Assembly (NCBI GenBank): GCA_964383535.1 | Contig: CAYLHS010000020.1 | Coordinates: forward strand, 1-31,030 | Direction of reading: 5' to 3' | DNA length: 31,030 nt | DNA from: CAYLHS01 sp964383535 | GTDB lineage: Bacteria; Actinomycetota; Acidimicrobiia; Spongiisociales; UBA4744 | In this document: piece after piece, positions 14,036 to 22,197 of the stretch | Numbering within the stretch: the stretch's first letter is position 1 | Layout of the letters: the number at the start of each line of letters is the position of its first letter | Notes under the pieces: generated by a model | What the model was told of the DNA's origin: nothing | What the model saw: only the letters and a program-made list of their open reading frames with translations | Database searches by the model: none | Program-made: the position numbers and the translations under genes

Positions 14036-15519
14036 CACTCCTCCATGAACCAGGTCACGTCGAGATGCCGGGCCGCTCGTGCGTCGTCTGGTCGGTGAAC
14101 GGGCGTGCGCACAGGTGCATCCTCGATCGATTCGGCATCCGTGTAGCAAGCATCCCCGATCTCGTTGATCGCTGCCGCCATGGCTTCCATCGTCTCTCTC
14201 GATTGGGTCTCGGTCGGTTCGAACATGAGCGCCTCGGGCACGATCAGGGGGAAATACATCGTCGGCGCGTGGAACCCCTTGTCCAGGAGCGCTTTCACGA
14301 TGTCCATCGCATGGACGCCCGTGTCCGTTTTGATCCTCTCGGTCGATGCGACGAATTCATGCATGCATGGCGCCGGGTATGGCATCTGGTAGCGGTCCGA
14401 GAGCAGCGCTGCGAGATACCTGGCGTTCAGCACCGACCGTTCGGCGACTTGTCGGAGGCCGGCGGTCCCGAGCGCGCGCATGTAGGTGAGCGCTCGTACG
14501 ACGACCCCGAAGTTGCCGTGTCGAGCGTGAACACGCCCAATCGACATGCGAGGCATTTCCCATGCGAGCTGGCCGTGTTCGTCACGGACCGGCAGAGGAC
14601 CGGGCAGGAAGGGCGCGAGTGTCCTCGTTACGGCGACGGGTCCCGACCCGGGGCCACCACCACCGTGCGGGGTCGCGAAAGTCTTGTGGAGGTTCGAGTG
14701 GACGATGTCGAACCCCATGTCGCCAGGACGGGCAACGCCGAGGATCGCGTTGAGATTCGCCCCGTCGTAGTACAGGAGACCGCCGACGTCGTGGACGGCG
14801 TCCGCGATGTCGAGGATATCCTCCTCGAAGAGGCCGAGTGTGTTCGGGTTGGTGAGCATGAGCCCGGCCACTTCTTCGTCGAGCATTTCCCGGAGGGCGT
14901 CGAGATCGACGAGTCCCCGGTCGTTGGAAGGCACCTCGCGTACGGTGTAACCCGCGAGGGCTGCCGATGCCGGGTTCGTGCCGTGTGCAGAGTCGGGGAC
15001 GAGCATTACGGTCCTGGGATTGCCCATGGCGGTGTGATAGGCCCGGGTGATCATCATGCCCGTCAGCTCCCCTGCGGCTCCGGCGGCCGGTTGGAATGTC
15101 GCGCGGAACATGCCGGTGAGTTCGCACAGAATCCGTTCGGCCTCGACGAGAACCTCGAGCGCGCCCTGAGTTGTGGACGGAGGTGCGTCGGGGTGGAGCC
15201 CGGCAAAGAGATCAACGGTCCAATCGGCGACCTTGGGGTTGTACTTCATCGTGCACGACCCCAAGGGGTAGGCACCGAGATCGACGGCGAAGTTGCGATG
15301 TGCGAGGCGGGTGAAGTGCATGACGATGTCGTGCTCCGCCACCTCCACGAGCCGAACAGCGTCGTCCCTACGCTCGTCGATCTCGAGCGTCTCGGCCGGT
15401 ACGTCCAGGTTGGGGAACGACCATGCCTTCCTTCCCGCGCTGGATAGATCGGCCAGAGTTGGCTCCGGTCCGCCACCGAGTAGCGGTGATGACGATGCGC
15501 GTCCACCGGGTTCAGGCAT
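14035..15519 (-). CDS. gcvPB: Glycine dehydrogenase (decarboxylating) subunit 2
   Basis: A 494-residue C-terminal half of a split P protein, the PLP enzyme that decarboxylates glycine and passes aminomethyl to lipoyl-GcvH. The Schiff-base lysine is Lys279 in HSNLHKTFATPHGGGGPG, preceded by the glycine-rich stretch and YYDGANLNA. YPLGSCTMKYNP is another P-protein signature. The start overlaps the gcvPA stop by 8 nt and is preceded by AAGGAGGTGAT, an almost complete anti-16S match, so it should be translated strongly. Separate PA and PB subunits are common outside the large single-chain GcvP lineages. Confidence 0.96.
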   Translation of the reverse strand: MPEPGGRASSSPLLGGGPEPTLADLSSAGRKAWSFPNLDVPAETLEIDERRDDAVRLVEVAEHDIVMHFTRLAHRNFAVDLGAYPLGSCTMKYNPKVADWTVDLFAGLHPDAPPSTTQGALEVLVEAERILCELTGMFRATFQPAAGAAGELTGMMITRAYHTAMGNPRTVMLVPDSAHGTNPASAALAGYTVREVPSNDRGLVDLDALREMLDEEVAGLMLTNPNTLGLFEEDILDIADAVHDVGGLLYYDGANLNAILGVARPGDMGFDIVHSNLHKTFATPHGGGGPGSGPVAVTRTLAPFLPGPLPVRDEHGQLAWEMPRMSIGRVHARHGNFGVVVRALTYMRALGTAGLRQVAERSVLNARYLAALLSDRYQMPYPAPCMHEFVASTERIKTDTGVHAMDIVKALLDKGFHAPTMYFPLIVPEALMFEPTETQSRETMEAMAAAINEIGDACYTDAESIEDAPVRTPVHRPDDARAARHLDVTWFMEE

Positions 15520-16843
15520 GAGCGATCACCTCCTTCAACGCACTCACATACCCGTCGAGCTCCTCTCGCGTCCTTCGTTCTGTGACGGCGACGAGGAGTC
15601 CACCAGGGAGTTCCGGGTAGTCCTTCGACAACGCTATTCCCGCGAGGTAGCCGCGGTCGGCCATCCCCTCGATCACCTCCTCGGGCTCGATTGGAAGCAA
15701 CACGGAGAACTCACGCACGTACGTGGCGTCGTTCGCCATCTGCACGCCTGGTAGCTCCATGAGGCGATTCGCGAGGTAGTGGGCCTTCTGGGCGGACTGC
15801 TCCCCCACCTCTCGGAGTCCCGCAGGACCGAGCCAGGCGAGTTGGATCGCCGCTGCGACTGCGTTCAAGGCCTGGTTCGAACAGATATTGGAAGACGCTT
15901 TTGCTCGTCGAATATCCTGCTCACGGGCCCGCAGGGTCATGACGTAGGCCGGCGTGGCATCCCGATCGATGGTCTTGCCGATGATCCGACCGGGCATCCG
16001 CCGAACGTGCTTTTGCGAGAGTGAGAACAAGCCCAGTCCGGGTCCACCGAACGTCATCGGAGACCCCAGCGGTTGACCCTCACCGACGGCGATATCAACA
16101 CCCGCTGCGCCCGGGCTCCGTAAGACGCCCAGGGTCATTGGGTCATAGGAGACAACCGCAAGGGCCTCCACCTCGCGGGCGACTCGAACCCCGGTCTCAT
16201 AGTCCTCGACTGCCCCGAGGTAATTGGGCTGGGCCCAGACGACCGCGGCCGGCGGGTCGGCAGCGTTCTCGGCCCACGCGGTGCGCCCACCCACGAGGGG
16301 ATGCTCTACCACTTCCAAGCCACGGGCCGTGGCCAGCGTCTGAATCGTCTCTCGTACTCTTGGACTCACCCCTCGGGATACCCACACACTCGAGCGTCCG
16401 GTACTGAGCGCTGCAAGATTGACTGCTTCGGCCGCTGCGGTGGCGCCGTCGTACATTGAGGCATTCGTGATGTCCATTTGGGTGATCCCCGACACCATGG
16501 ACTGATACTCGTACAGCACCTGCAGGACCCCTTGCGAGACTTCGGCCTGGTAGGGCGTGTAGGCCGTTACGAACTCGGGCCGTGCCGTCAGCGCGCGAAC
16601 AGTTGGAGATACGTAGTGGTCGTAGAATCCGCCGCCGGCGAAGCAGACCAGTTCCCGGTCGAGATCAGCGAGTGACGAGAGGAGCCGCTGGACTTCGGGT
16701 TCGGAGAGACCCGTGCCGACGTCGGGCGAACGGTCGACGAGCACCTCCATCGGGAGGTGGGCGAAGAGCTCGTCCACGTGATCCAGCCCGAGTCGCTCGA
16801 GCATGATGGAGAGGTCCTCACTGGTATGAGGTGTGAAGTCCAT
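15512..16843 (-). CDS. gcvPA: Glycine dehydrogenase (decarboxylating) subunit 1
   Basis: A 443-residue N-terminal half of split P protein. FTPHTSEDLSIML is the typical start, followed by FAGGGFYDHYVSPTVRAL, AYTPYQAEVSQGVLQVLYE and DITNASMYDGATAAAEA, all conserved in GcvPA. ICSNQALNAVAAAI closes the core. It forms the alpha2beta2 P protein with GcvPB. AGGAGAT precedes the ATG by a normal distance. It starts 3 nt after gcvT. Both subunits depend on GcvH, encoded about 6.5 kb upstream in the same direction. Confidence 0.96.
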   Translation of the reverse strand: MDFTPHTSEDLSIMLERLGLDHVDELFAHLPMEVLVDRSPDVGTGLSEPEVQRLLSSLADLDRELVCFAGGGFYDHYVSPTVRALTARPEFVTAYTPYQAEVSQGVLQVLYEYQSMVSGITQMDITNASMYDGATAAAEAVNLAALSTGRSSVWVSRGVSPRVRETIQTLATARGLEVVEHPLVGGRTAWAENAADPPAAVVWAQPNYLGAVEDYETGVRVAREVEALAVVSYDPMTLGVLRSPGAAGVDIAVGEGQPLGSPMTFGGPGLGLFSLSQKHVRRMPGRIIGKTIDRDATPAYVMTLRAREQDIRRAKASSNICSNQALNAVAAAIQLAWLGPAGLREVGEQSAQKAHYLANRLMELPGVQMANDATYVREFSVLLPIEPEEVIEGMADRGYLAGIALSKDYPELPGGLLVAVTERRTREELDGYVSALKEVIAHA

Positions 16844-16846
16844 GTG

Positions 16847-17896
16847 TCATCTCCTGACGAACGGGAGCCGAACTCGCCGGGCTGGTTCCCAACGGCCCCT
16901 GATCTCGATCTCGACAGGTGCCTCTGGGTCGGCGGGTGGGGCCAGGTACCCCAGCCCGATGCCCTTGCCCAGCGTTGGGCTGAAGTTGCCGCTCGCGACG
17001 GTCCCGATGGACGAGCCTGCCCGCATCGCATAACCATGACGGGGTATCTGCCTTCCCAGCATCTCGAAGGCGATCTGCCGTTTGTGCACTCCCTCCTCAC
17101 GCTGACGTTCAAGTGCTTCCTTGCCGACGAAATCGTGGTCCCATGCGACAACCCACCGCAGACCGGCTTCGAGCGGTGTCGTATCGGGGTCGAGATCCTG
17201 CCCCCACAGCGGGTACCCCATCTCCAGACGCAGCGTGTCTCGAGATCCCAGACCGCATGCGGCTGCACCGGCATCGAGCAATGCCCTGAACATCGACACC
17301 GCGTGCGTGTCTGCGATTGCTATCTCCCCACCCACTTCGCCCGTGTAGCCGGTGCCTGCGATTTGGACTTCAGCACCGTCGAACGTTCCTGTAGTCACTC
17401 CGAAATGTGCCGGCATCAAGCCGAAGACCTTGTCGAACACGTCGGGCGCGTCCGGTCCCTGCAACGCGACGAGTGCGGTGGTTTCTCTGATCGACTCGAT
17501 CCGGACCGATCCTGGGGCCGCATCGATGAAGCGTGAGCGGATGGCGTTGTCGTTGGCACCGTTGGGGATGACCCAGTAGCGCTCAGCGTCCCATCGCCAC
17601 ACGATGATGTCGTCGAGCACTCCTCCCCGATCGTTCAGCGACATCGTGTACTGCGCACGTCCCGGTTCAATGTCCGCGATGTCGTTGCACAGGAGCCTGC
17701 GAAGCAGATCCGTACTGCCGTCCCCTTCGAGGAGAAACCGGCCGAGATGAGAGACATCGAACACACCAGCCGAGGTCCGAACCGCCTCGTGCTCCGCGAT
17801 GACCCCTCCGTACTGGACCGGCATCTCCCACCCCGCAAAGTCCACGAACTTCGCCTTGAGTCGCGAGTGCTCGTCATGAAGCGGTGAACGTGGCAT
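16847..17896 (-). CDS. gcvT: Glycine cleavage system T protein (aminomethyltransferase)
   Basis: A 349-residue T protein that releases ammonia from aminomethyl-lipoyl-GcvH and forms 5,10-methylene-tetrahydrofolate. SPLHDEHSRLKAKFVDFAGW is the start signature; the catalytic Asp lies in DRGGVLDDIIV. GTGYTGEVGGEI matches the folate-site motif usually written GYTGEDGFE, with a Val in place of Asp. LRLEMGYPLWGQDLD and VGKEAL follow. AAGGAG precedes the ATG. It heads the gcvT-gcvPA-gcvPB set. The 73 nt upstream are too short for a glycine riboswitch, and none is seen. Confidence 0.95.
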   Translation of the reverse strand: MPRSPLHDEHSRLKAKFVDFAGWEMPVQYGGVIAEHEAVRTSAGVFDVSHLGRFLLEGDGSTDLLRRLLCNDIADIEPGRAQYTMSLNDRGGVLDDIIVWRWDAERYWVIPNGANDNAIRSRFIDAAPGSVRIESIRETTALVALQGPDAPDVFDKVFGLMPAHFGVTTGTFDGAEVQIAGTGYTGEVGGEIAIADTHAVSMFRALLDAGAAACGLGSRDTLRLEMGYPLWGQDLDPDTTPLEAGLRWVVAWDHDFVGKEALERQREEGVHKRQIAFEMLGRQIPRHGYAMRAGSSIGTVASGNFSPTLGKGIGLGYLAPPADPEAPVEIEIRGRWEPARRVRLPFVRR

Positions 17897-17969
17897 GTCA
17901 CTCCTTCGGGAACCTCGAGCTCAGCTTAGACGTCTCGCAGGGCAGGTAATCCCGGCCCCTGCCGGAGTG

Positions 17970-18410
17970 TCAGCCGGTGGATTCGTCGTCCGCGATGGTG
18001 ACGTCGGGTGGGCCCGGAATCCGCGTCGGGGTGCTCGTGCCCTCGAGCTGGTCGGGCTCTTCGAGGCCGTACTTGACCAACAGCTGGAGATAGTCGCGCT
18101 GGTAGAAGATCTTGCAGGTGACGTCCGGATACAGCTCTCTGAGGCGCCGGACCTTGCGGTTCTTCCTCGTTACGAGGCGCTGGTTCATCGTGGTGATCTC
18201 GATGAAGACGTCCTCGTCGGGGAGGTAGAAGTCCGGAGCGAAGTAGCCGGTCGGCGCGCCGTCGGTGTCCCACGAGATCGGAAACGCTCGCGGCTCGTAT
18301 TCCCACTCGATGCCGTAGAAATCGAGCAGGCGCGCGAACTGCCGCTCGCTGTTGTGGGCGAAAGCGACCTGTTCGGCCGGCCCACCCTCGAAGGTGAGAT
18401 CGCTCCTCAG
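17970..18410 (-). CDS. PD-(D/E)xK nuclease-like protein, function unknown
   Basis: A 146-residue protein if it starts at a CTG (18410) that overlaps the merR stop as CTGA. SERQFARLLDFYGIEWEYEP (residues about 21-40), FAPDFYLPDEDVFIEITT (about 57-73) and then a basic stretch LVTRKNRKVRRLRELYP follow the layout of PD-(D/E)xK nucleases: a helix Glu (22), the motif II Asp (60) and Glu71. The canonical Lys two residues on is Thr73 (EIT, not ExK); Lys83 or Lys86 could replace it. The C-terminal IFYQRDYLQLLVKYG is strongly helical. No in-frame ATG or TTG is near; a GTG at 18449 would overlap merR by 43 nt. I do not know a characterised member. Its place between a MerR regulator and gcvT suggests coupling with the regulator. 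Confidence 0.7.
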   Translation of the reverse strand: MRSDLTFEGGPAEQVAFAHNSERQFARLLDFYGIEWEYEPRAFPISWDTDGAPTGYFAPDFYLPDEDVFIEITTMNQRLVTRKNRKVRRLRELYPDVTCKIFYQRDYLQLLVKYGLEEPDQLEGTSTPTRIPGPPDVTIADDESTG

Positions 18411-18865
18411 ACCCCTGCCTCTCTCAATGCCGGTTCTTCGCTTCCCCACAGCGCGTGGATCTCGCCTTCGAGTTCTTCTTGAACCGGGCCGACAGCGATG
18501 CCGAAGACACCCTGGCCCCGCCGGAACACGTCGACGACTTCCTGCGACGAGTGGGCGGCGTAGATCGTCTGCCCGTCGGAGAGGAGGGTGACATCTGCAA
18601 GCGGCTGATCCGACTGAAGTTGGGCGCGCAGGATCTCGATCGCCTGCCGGATCTTCTTGAGGCTCATCCCGGCGTCGAGGAGTCGCTTCACGACTTTGAG
18701 CTGCACCACGTCCCCGAACGAATAGAGACGCTGGGAGCCGGAACCCTTGGCGGCCTTCAGCGACGGCTTGAGGAGGCCGGTTCGCGCCCAGTAGTCGAGT
18801 TGCCGGTAGGTGATACCGACCAGATTGCACACGTGCGGCGCTCGGAATCCCTGCTCACCCACCAT
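18407..18865 (-). CDS. MerR-family regulator, second one of the cluster (Rv1830-like)
   Basis: A 152-residue MerR-type protein. The N-terminal winged helix reads FRAPHVCNLVGITYRQLDYWARTGLL (residues about 7-32), followed by QRLYSFGDVVQLKVVKRLLDAGMSLKKIRQAI, the wing and dimer-helix part. There is no cysteine-based metal site. In Mycobacterium the corresponding gene (Rv1830) lies after the bifunctional nuclease; here a potassium channel gene is inserted between them. The ATG at 18865 is used since GAGGAG stands 5 nt before it; a GTG 6 nt upstream is also possible. A good promoter lies just upstream. It probably regulates growth or division genes, by analogy. Confidence 0.85.
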   Translation of the reverse strand: MVGEQGFRAPHVCNLVGITYRQLDYWARTGLLKPSLKAAKGSGSQRLYSFGDVVQLKVVKRLLDAGMSLKKIRQAIEILRAQLQSDQPLADVTLLSDGQTIYAAHSSQEVVDVFRRGQGVFGIAVGPVQEELEGEIHALWGSEEPALREAGV

Positions 18866-18876
18866 TGTCACTCCTC

Positions 18877-18928
18877 AGGTTACACAGTCGTAATTCGCAA
18901 GTTACCTGCACGAGATCGGAGTTGTCAA
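18877..18928 (-). promoter_or_regulatory. Promoter and possible autoregulatory site of merR
   Basis: TTGACA (18928-18923) and TAACTT (18904-18899) are separated by 18 bp, the best sigma70-type promoter in the window; a long spacer is common at MerR-regulated promoters. A second TAAC hexamer, TAACCT (18882-18877), lies 22 bp further on, and the block AGGTTAC...AAGTTAC repeats at two helical turns. It could bind the MerR protein itself. Confidence 0.55.
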
Positions 18929-18935
18929 CAACCTC

Positions 18936-18944
18936 TGTGGATAA
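18936..18944 (+). other. Single DnaA-box match
   Basis: TGTGGATAA is the exact complement of the consensus DnaA box TTATCCACA. It lies just after the potassium channel stop and upstream of the merR promoter. It is alone, so it is not an origin; it could link merR expression to DnaA, or be chance. Confidence 0.35.
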
Positions 18945-18945
18945 C

Positions 18946-19941
18946 TCATCCAGCACAGAGCGCGACCAGCCGATCGAGCTGGCCGGGGAGCCCGACTCCG
19001 ACAAGCACGTCGCCTGCATGCAACATCGCACCTGGATCCGGGTTGAACGAGAGTTCTCCCGTGTCGCCGCGCTCCACTGCGATGACGATCGCTCCCGACT
19101 GCTGTCGGAGATCCGCGCTCCGCAGCGTCTGGTTCGACACCATGCAGCCTTCCATGACAGGGACCCGCTGGACCCTGTACTCCACGGGTCCTCTCCGGGC
19201 AACGAGGTCGATGAAATCGGTCAGCTCCGGCTGGATCACCAGCGATGCGAGCCTGCGGGCTCCGACCGACTGAGGCGAGACCGCCTGACTCGCGCCGGCC
19301 AGGAGCAGCTTGTGCTCCGCCTCGAGGTCCGACGCCCTGGCCACCACGAGAAGATCACGTCGGAGTGCCTTGGCCGACAGGACGATCACCAGGTTGTCGG
19401 AGTCCGAGTTGACCGCCGCGACGAGGGCTCCGGCCCGCGCAAGGCCAGCCCGCTCCAGTGTTTCATCGTGGGTGGCGTCACCCTCGACCACGACCGCACC
19501 TTGCGTCCTCGCGGCCTCGGCCGTGGTCGCATCACGCTCGATGACGACGCATGGAACCTCGTGCTCGTCGTGAATCTCCCATACCCCTTTGCCGACTCGC
19601 CCCCACCCGCAGATGATCGTATGACCTGATAGATGCTCGATCCTTCGTTCCACTTGACCTCGCCTCCGTTCCGAGATGTTCTCAACCGCCACTTCCATCA
19701 CCGCGGCGGCCGTGAAGAACAGCGTTCCCACTCCGACGACGATCAAGCCCATGGTGAGAAGCCGTCCCGCCTGGGAGAGCGCGACGACTTCGCGGAATCC
19801 GACCGTGGAAACGGTGATGACAACCATGTAGAGGGATTCGAGCAGAGACGCGTGCTCGACCAGCATGAACCCGACGGTGCCGATCACGAGCACGACCACC
19901 AAGATGGCTGCGCCGATCCGGACTCTGGCGGAGCCAGTCAC
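18946..19941 (-). CDS. RCK/TrkA-domain potassium channel
   Basis: A 331-residue two-helix potassium channel. Transmembrane helices at about residues 8-28 and 62-86 flank the pore, whose filter reads TVSTVGFREV (residues about 43-52). The usual filter is TVGYGD; GFRE variants occur in TrkA-N-linked channels. The cytoplasmic RCK (TrkA-N) domain starts at HTIICGWGRVGKGVW (about 107-121), a Rossmann NAD- or nucleotide-binding loop, and a TrkA-C domain (about 240-331) closes the protein. GTG 19941 has AGGAG 5 nt before it and follows the bifunctional nuclease gene by 8 nt. It would set potassium flow and turgor. Confidence 0.88.
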   Translation of the reverse strand: MTGSARVRIGAAILVVVLVIGTVGFMLVEHASLLESLYMVVITVSTVGFREVVALSQAGRLLTMGLIVVGVGTLFFTAAAVMEVAVENISERRRGQVERRIEHLSGHTIICGWGRVGKGVWEIHDEHEVPCVVIERDATTAEAARTQGAVVVEGDATHDETLERAGLARAGALVAAVNSDSDNLVIVLSAKALRRDLLVVARASDLEAEHKLLLAGASQAVSPQSVGARRLASLVIQPELTDFIDLVARRGPVEYRVQRVPVMEGCMVSNQTLRSADLRQQSGAIVIAVERGDTGELSFNPDPGAMLHAGDVLVGVGLPGQLDRLVALCAG

Positions 19942-19949
19942 AGCCGCTC

Positions 19950-20447
19950 CTAGCGCTCGGGGGGCGGCGCGAAGTCCTCCGGTGTCACCTCGTCGAGGAA
20001 CTCCCGGAACTTCTCGATCTCAGATTCCTCTTCCGCGTCTTTGATCTCGACCCCCGCTTCGTCGATGACCTCCGGAGCAGCGAAGATGGGCGACCCCGTG
20101 CGAACGGCGAATGCGATCGCGTCAGACGGGCGCGCCGAGACATGCACCTCCTGGCCCGCCTGCTCGAGCACCAGGTCTGCATAGAACACCGCATCCCTCA
20201 GCTCCGTCACAACGACTCTCGCGACGTTGCCGCCCAGCGACTCGGTGACGAGCTTGAGAAGATCATGGGTCAGCGGCCGCATGGGTACCAGGCCCTCGAC
20301 TGCGTATGCGATAGCTGTCGCCTCGACCGCCCCGACCCAGATCGGAAGATACCGAGTTCCTGCCGCCTCGCGTAGCAGCACGACCGGTTGGTTCGTCGGC
20401 AGCTGCAGTCGCACACCGACCAGTTCCAAGGGGACGTGATCCGTCAC
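19950..20447 (-). CDS. Bifunctional nuclease family protein (DUF151, Rv1829-like)
   Basis: A 165-residue DUF151 protein. LPIWVGAVEATAIAYAVEG and VHVSARPSDAIAFAVRTGSPIFA are the conserved cores; the acidic C-terminal tail (EEESEIEKFREFLDEVTPEDF) matches actinobacterial relatives. Plant and Thermotoga relatives have been described as DNase/RNase proteins, but the actinobacterial role is not clear. GTG 20447 has TAACCT 7 nt upstream, so it is probably transcribed leaderless from its own promoter, apart from read-through of hpt. It holds the same relative place as Rv1829 in Mycobacterium. Confidence 0.9.
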   Translation of the reverse strand: MTDHVPLELVGVRLQLPTNQPVVLLREAAGTRYLPIWVGAVEATAIAYAVEGLVPMRPLTHDLLKLVTESLGGNVARVVVTELRDAVFYADLVLEQAGQEVHVSARPSDAIAFAVRTGSPIFAAPEVIDEAGVEIKDAEEESEIEKFREFLDEVTPEDFAPPPER

Positions 20448-20454
20448 GAGGTTC

Positions 20455-20460
20455 AGGTTA
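20455..20460 (-). promoter_or_regulatory. Candidate leaderless -10 (TAACCT) of the bifunctional nuclease gene
   Basis: TAACCT on the minus strand ends 7 nt before GTG 20447 with no ribosome binding site. TTGATG lies 15 bp further upstream within the end of hpt, a short but possible -35. Confidence 0.5.
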
Positions 20461-21015
20461 TCAGAAGGCGTATTCCATCAAGATGCCGGGGTCCGCCTGA
20501 AACGCCGAGAGGTCAAGCACGGCCCAGATCGAGCGCAAGTTCCGATACCTTCCCTCCCAGTCCAGTCCGTAGCCAAGGAGGAACTCATCTCCTACCTCGA
20601 ACCCTCGGTACTCGATCGGGACCTCCACGATGCGTCTCGGCACCTTGTCCAGCAGGGCGACCGTGCGCAGACTCTCCAGGTCTCTGGTGTTCAGGAGGCG
20701 TCGCAGAAATGTGAGGGACAATCCGGTGTCGACGATGTCCTCAACGATCAGGACGTCCCTGCCCTCAAGCGAGATCTCGGTATCCATCGAAATTCGGGCG
20801 CGTCCTCCTTCGCCGAACCGGTTCAGGGAGAGGAACTCGATCTCGCAATCCCCTGTGATCGCTCGCGAGAGATCGCTGAGGAACGGTAGGGAGCCTGCGA
20901 GGACTCCCACGAGCACGGGGACCTTGCCTTCGTAGTCTGCGCTGATCGCTTCGCCGAGCGAACGCACCCTCTCGGCGAGTGGTCCTTCGGCGATGACCTC
21001 GACGACCTCGTTCAT
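20461..21015 (-). CDS. hpt: Hypoxanthine phosphoribosyltransferase
   Basis: A 184-residue type I phosphoribosyltransferase that makes IMP or GMP from hypoxanthine or guanine and PRPP. The PRPP loop is VLIVEDIVDTGLSL (about residues 91-104); VLAGSLPFLSDLSRAI, SLNRFGEGGRARIS, and the base-binding part VGDEFLLGYGLDWEGRYRNL follow the HPRT pattern. The ATG at 21015 overlaps the carboxypeptidase stop by ATGA. Many bacteria have hpt between tilS and ftsH; this location is different. Together with add it would salvage adenosine. Confidence 0.93.
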   Translation of the reverse strand: MNEVVEVIAEGPLAERVRSLGEAISADYEGKVPVLVGVLAGSLPFLSDLSRAITGDCEIEFLSLNRFGEGGRARISMDTEISLEGRDVLIVEDIVDTGLSLTFLRRLLNTRDLESLRTVALLDKVPRRIVEVPIEYRGFEVGDEFLLGYGLDWEGRYRNLRSIWAVLDLSAFQADPGILMEYAF

Positions 21016-22193
21016 TTGCCCCACAGCCACGACCAGTAGGTCTCGATCCAGCCGAGTGCGTCCTTGAACGTGGGCAGATCTCGAACGTCGGACCCCACCA
21101 GCTCCGAAGCACCAATCGCTTCTCCACCGACCCGCGCGGTGATGATGGGTTTCGACTGATCGAATTCGGCGTCGAGCGTGACGGGTTCCTGCAACGACGT
21201 GAACGTCTCGACCGTGGAACCCGCCTCGAGGCTGTCGGTGTTTGCGGCGACGCGCCGCTGTGCATAGGTGACTCCGCTCATGATCACCGGGATGACGCCG
21301 AACTCGGAGAACCCGTAGTCGAGCAGGGCCGTCGCGTCGGAGAAGGCGTCGGTCGAACCCATCACGACCGCGTACAATCGCCGCCCTTGTTGTTCGGCGG
21401 CGGCGACGAGCACATGGCCGGCCAGACCCGTGTAGCCGGTCTTCACTCCGATCGCCCCCGGGTAGGAGCCAAGCAGTTGGTTCGTGGTTGTGACTACTCG
21501 AACCGTGCCATCTGGAGCATCGGGGAGTCGCACCGTCTGCGTGCGTACGGCCGTCGAGAACACGGGGTCCTCCATCGCAGCACGCGCCATCGTGAGCAGG
21601 TCGCGGGCCGACGTGTAGTGGCCGTCCTCATCGAGGCCGTGGGGATTCGCGAAATGGGTGTTCTCGAGTCCCATCTCTCGGGCCTTGTCATTCATCATCT
21701 GCACGAATTTCGAAACCGTGCCCCCGACCCCCTGGGCAATCGCCATCGCCGTATCGTTTCCGGACCGGACGAGCATGGAGGTCAGAAGCTGCCGGAGCGT
21801 CAGACGCTCCCCTGCGACCAGCCCCACTTCCGCTTCGCCCACATCTACGGCCTGCTGCGTCACCGTGATCTCCTGGTCGAGATCCCCATTCTCGAGAGCA
21901 ACGATCGCTGTCATGATCTTGGTGGTGGACGCCATCGGTCGTGGCACGTCGGCGGCATGCTCGCCGAGTTCCTTCCCGAACGTATCGTCGTAGAGGATCC
22001 ATGACTGCGCTCCTACCTGAGGCGGCGCACCCACGAACGCGCCAAAGAGCGGGAGAGGTGGGACATCGGATGGGGCGGCGACGGCGGCCGTGGCCGGACC
22101 GAGCCCCATCGCGGCGACAACGCAGATCATCACAAGGAAGGCGACACGCTTCCGATGTGCATGGCTGGCCCGGCGGCGAGAAGTCAACCCCAC
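21012..22193 (-). CDS. D-alanyl-D-alanine carboxypeptidase (penicillin-binding protein 5/6 family)
   Basis: A 393-residue exported serine peptidase that trims the terminal D-Ala of peptidoglycan stem peptides. A basic N terminus and hydrophobic helix (about residues 14-40) form the signal peptide. The three active-site motifs are STTK (MASTTKIMTAI), SGN (VRSGNDTAMAIA) and KTG (GVKTGYTGLAGH). ANPHGLDEDGHYTSARDL is another S11 signature. It has a beta-sandwich-like C-terminal part and an aromatic end (WIETYWSWLWGK) that may help membrane contact. The start is GTG 22193; a TTG at 22187 with better spacing from GGAAGG is possible. It starts 4 nt after the ftsR-like gene. Confidence 0.92.
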   Translation of the reverse strand: MGLTSRRRASHAHRKRVAFLVMICVVAAMGLGPATAAVAAPSDVPPLPLFGAFVGAPPQVGAQSWILYDDTFGKELGEHAADVPRPMASTTKIMTAIVALENGDLDQEITVTQQAVDVGEAEVGLVAGERLTLRQLLTSMLVRSGNDTAMAIAQGVGGTVSKFVQMMNDKAREMGLENTHFANPHGLDEDGHYTSARDLLTMARAAMEDPVFSTAVRTQTVRLPDAPDGTVRVVTTTNQLLGSYPGAIGVKTGYTGLAGHVLVAAAEQQGRRLYAVVMGSTDAFSDATALLDYGFSEFGVIPVIMSGVTYAQRRVAANTDSLEAGSTVETFTSLQEPVTLDAEFDQSKPIITARVGGEAIGASELVGSDVRDLPTFKDALGWIETYWSWLWGK

Positions 22194-22197
22194 CTTC

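Noticed and set aside
13969..15447. A 492-codon open frame on the plus strand opposite gcvPB
   Set aside because: It is exactly antisense to a well-conserved gene; high GC with strong GC3 bias leaves the opposite frame open. The product has no recognisable motif and an odd composition.
17897..17969. Glycine riboswitch upstream of gcvT
   Set aside because: Only 73 nt are available and I find no conserved glycine-aptamer core; a short GGCAGG/CCTGCC hairpin is all that is present.
18936..18944. Replication origin, suggested by a perfect DnaA box
   Set aside because: Only one box, no cluster, no AT-rich region, no dnaA or dnaN nearby. Kept only as a possible regulatory site.
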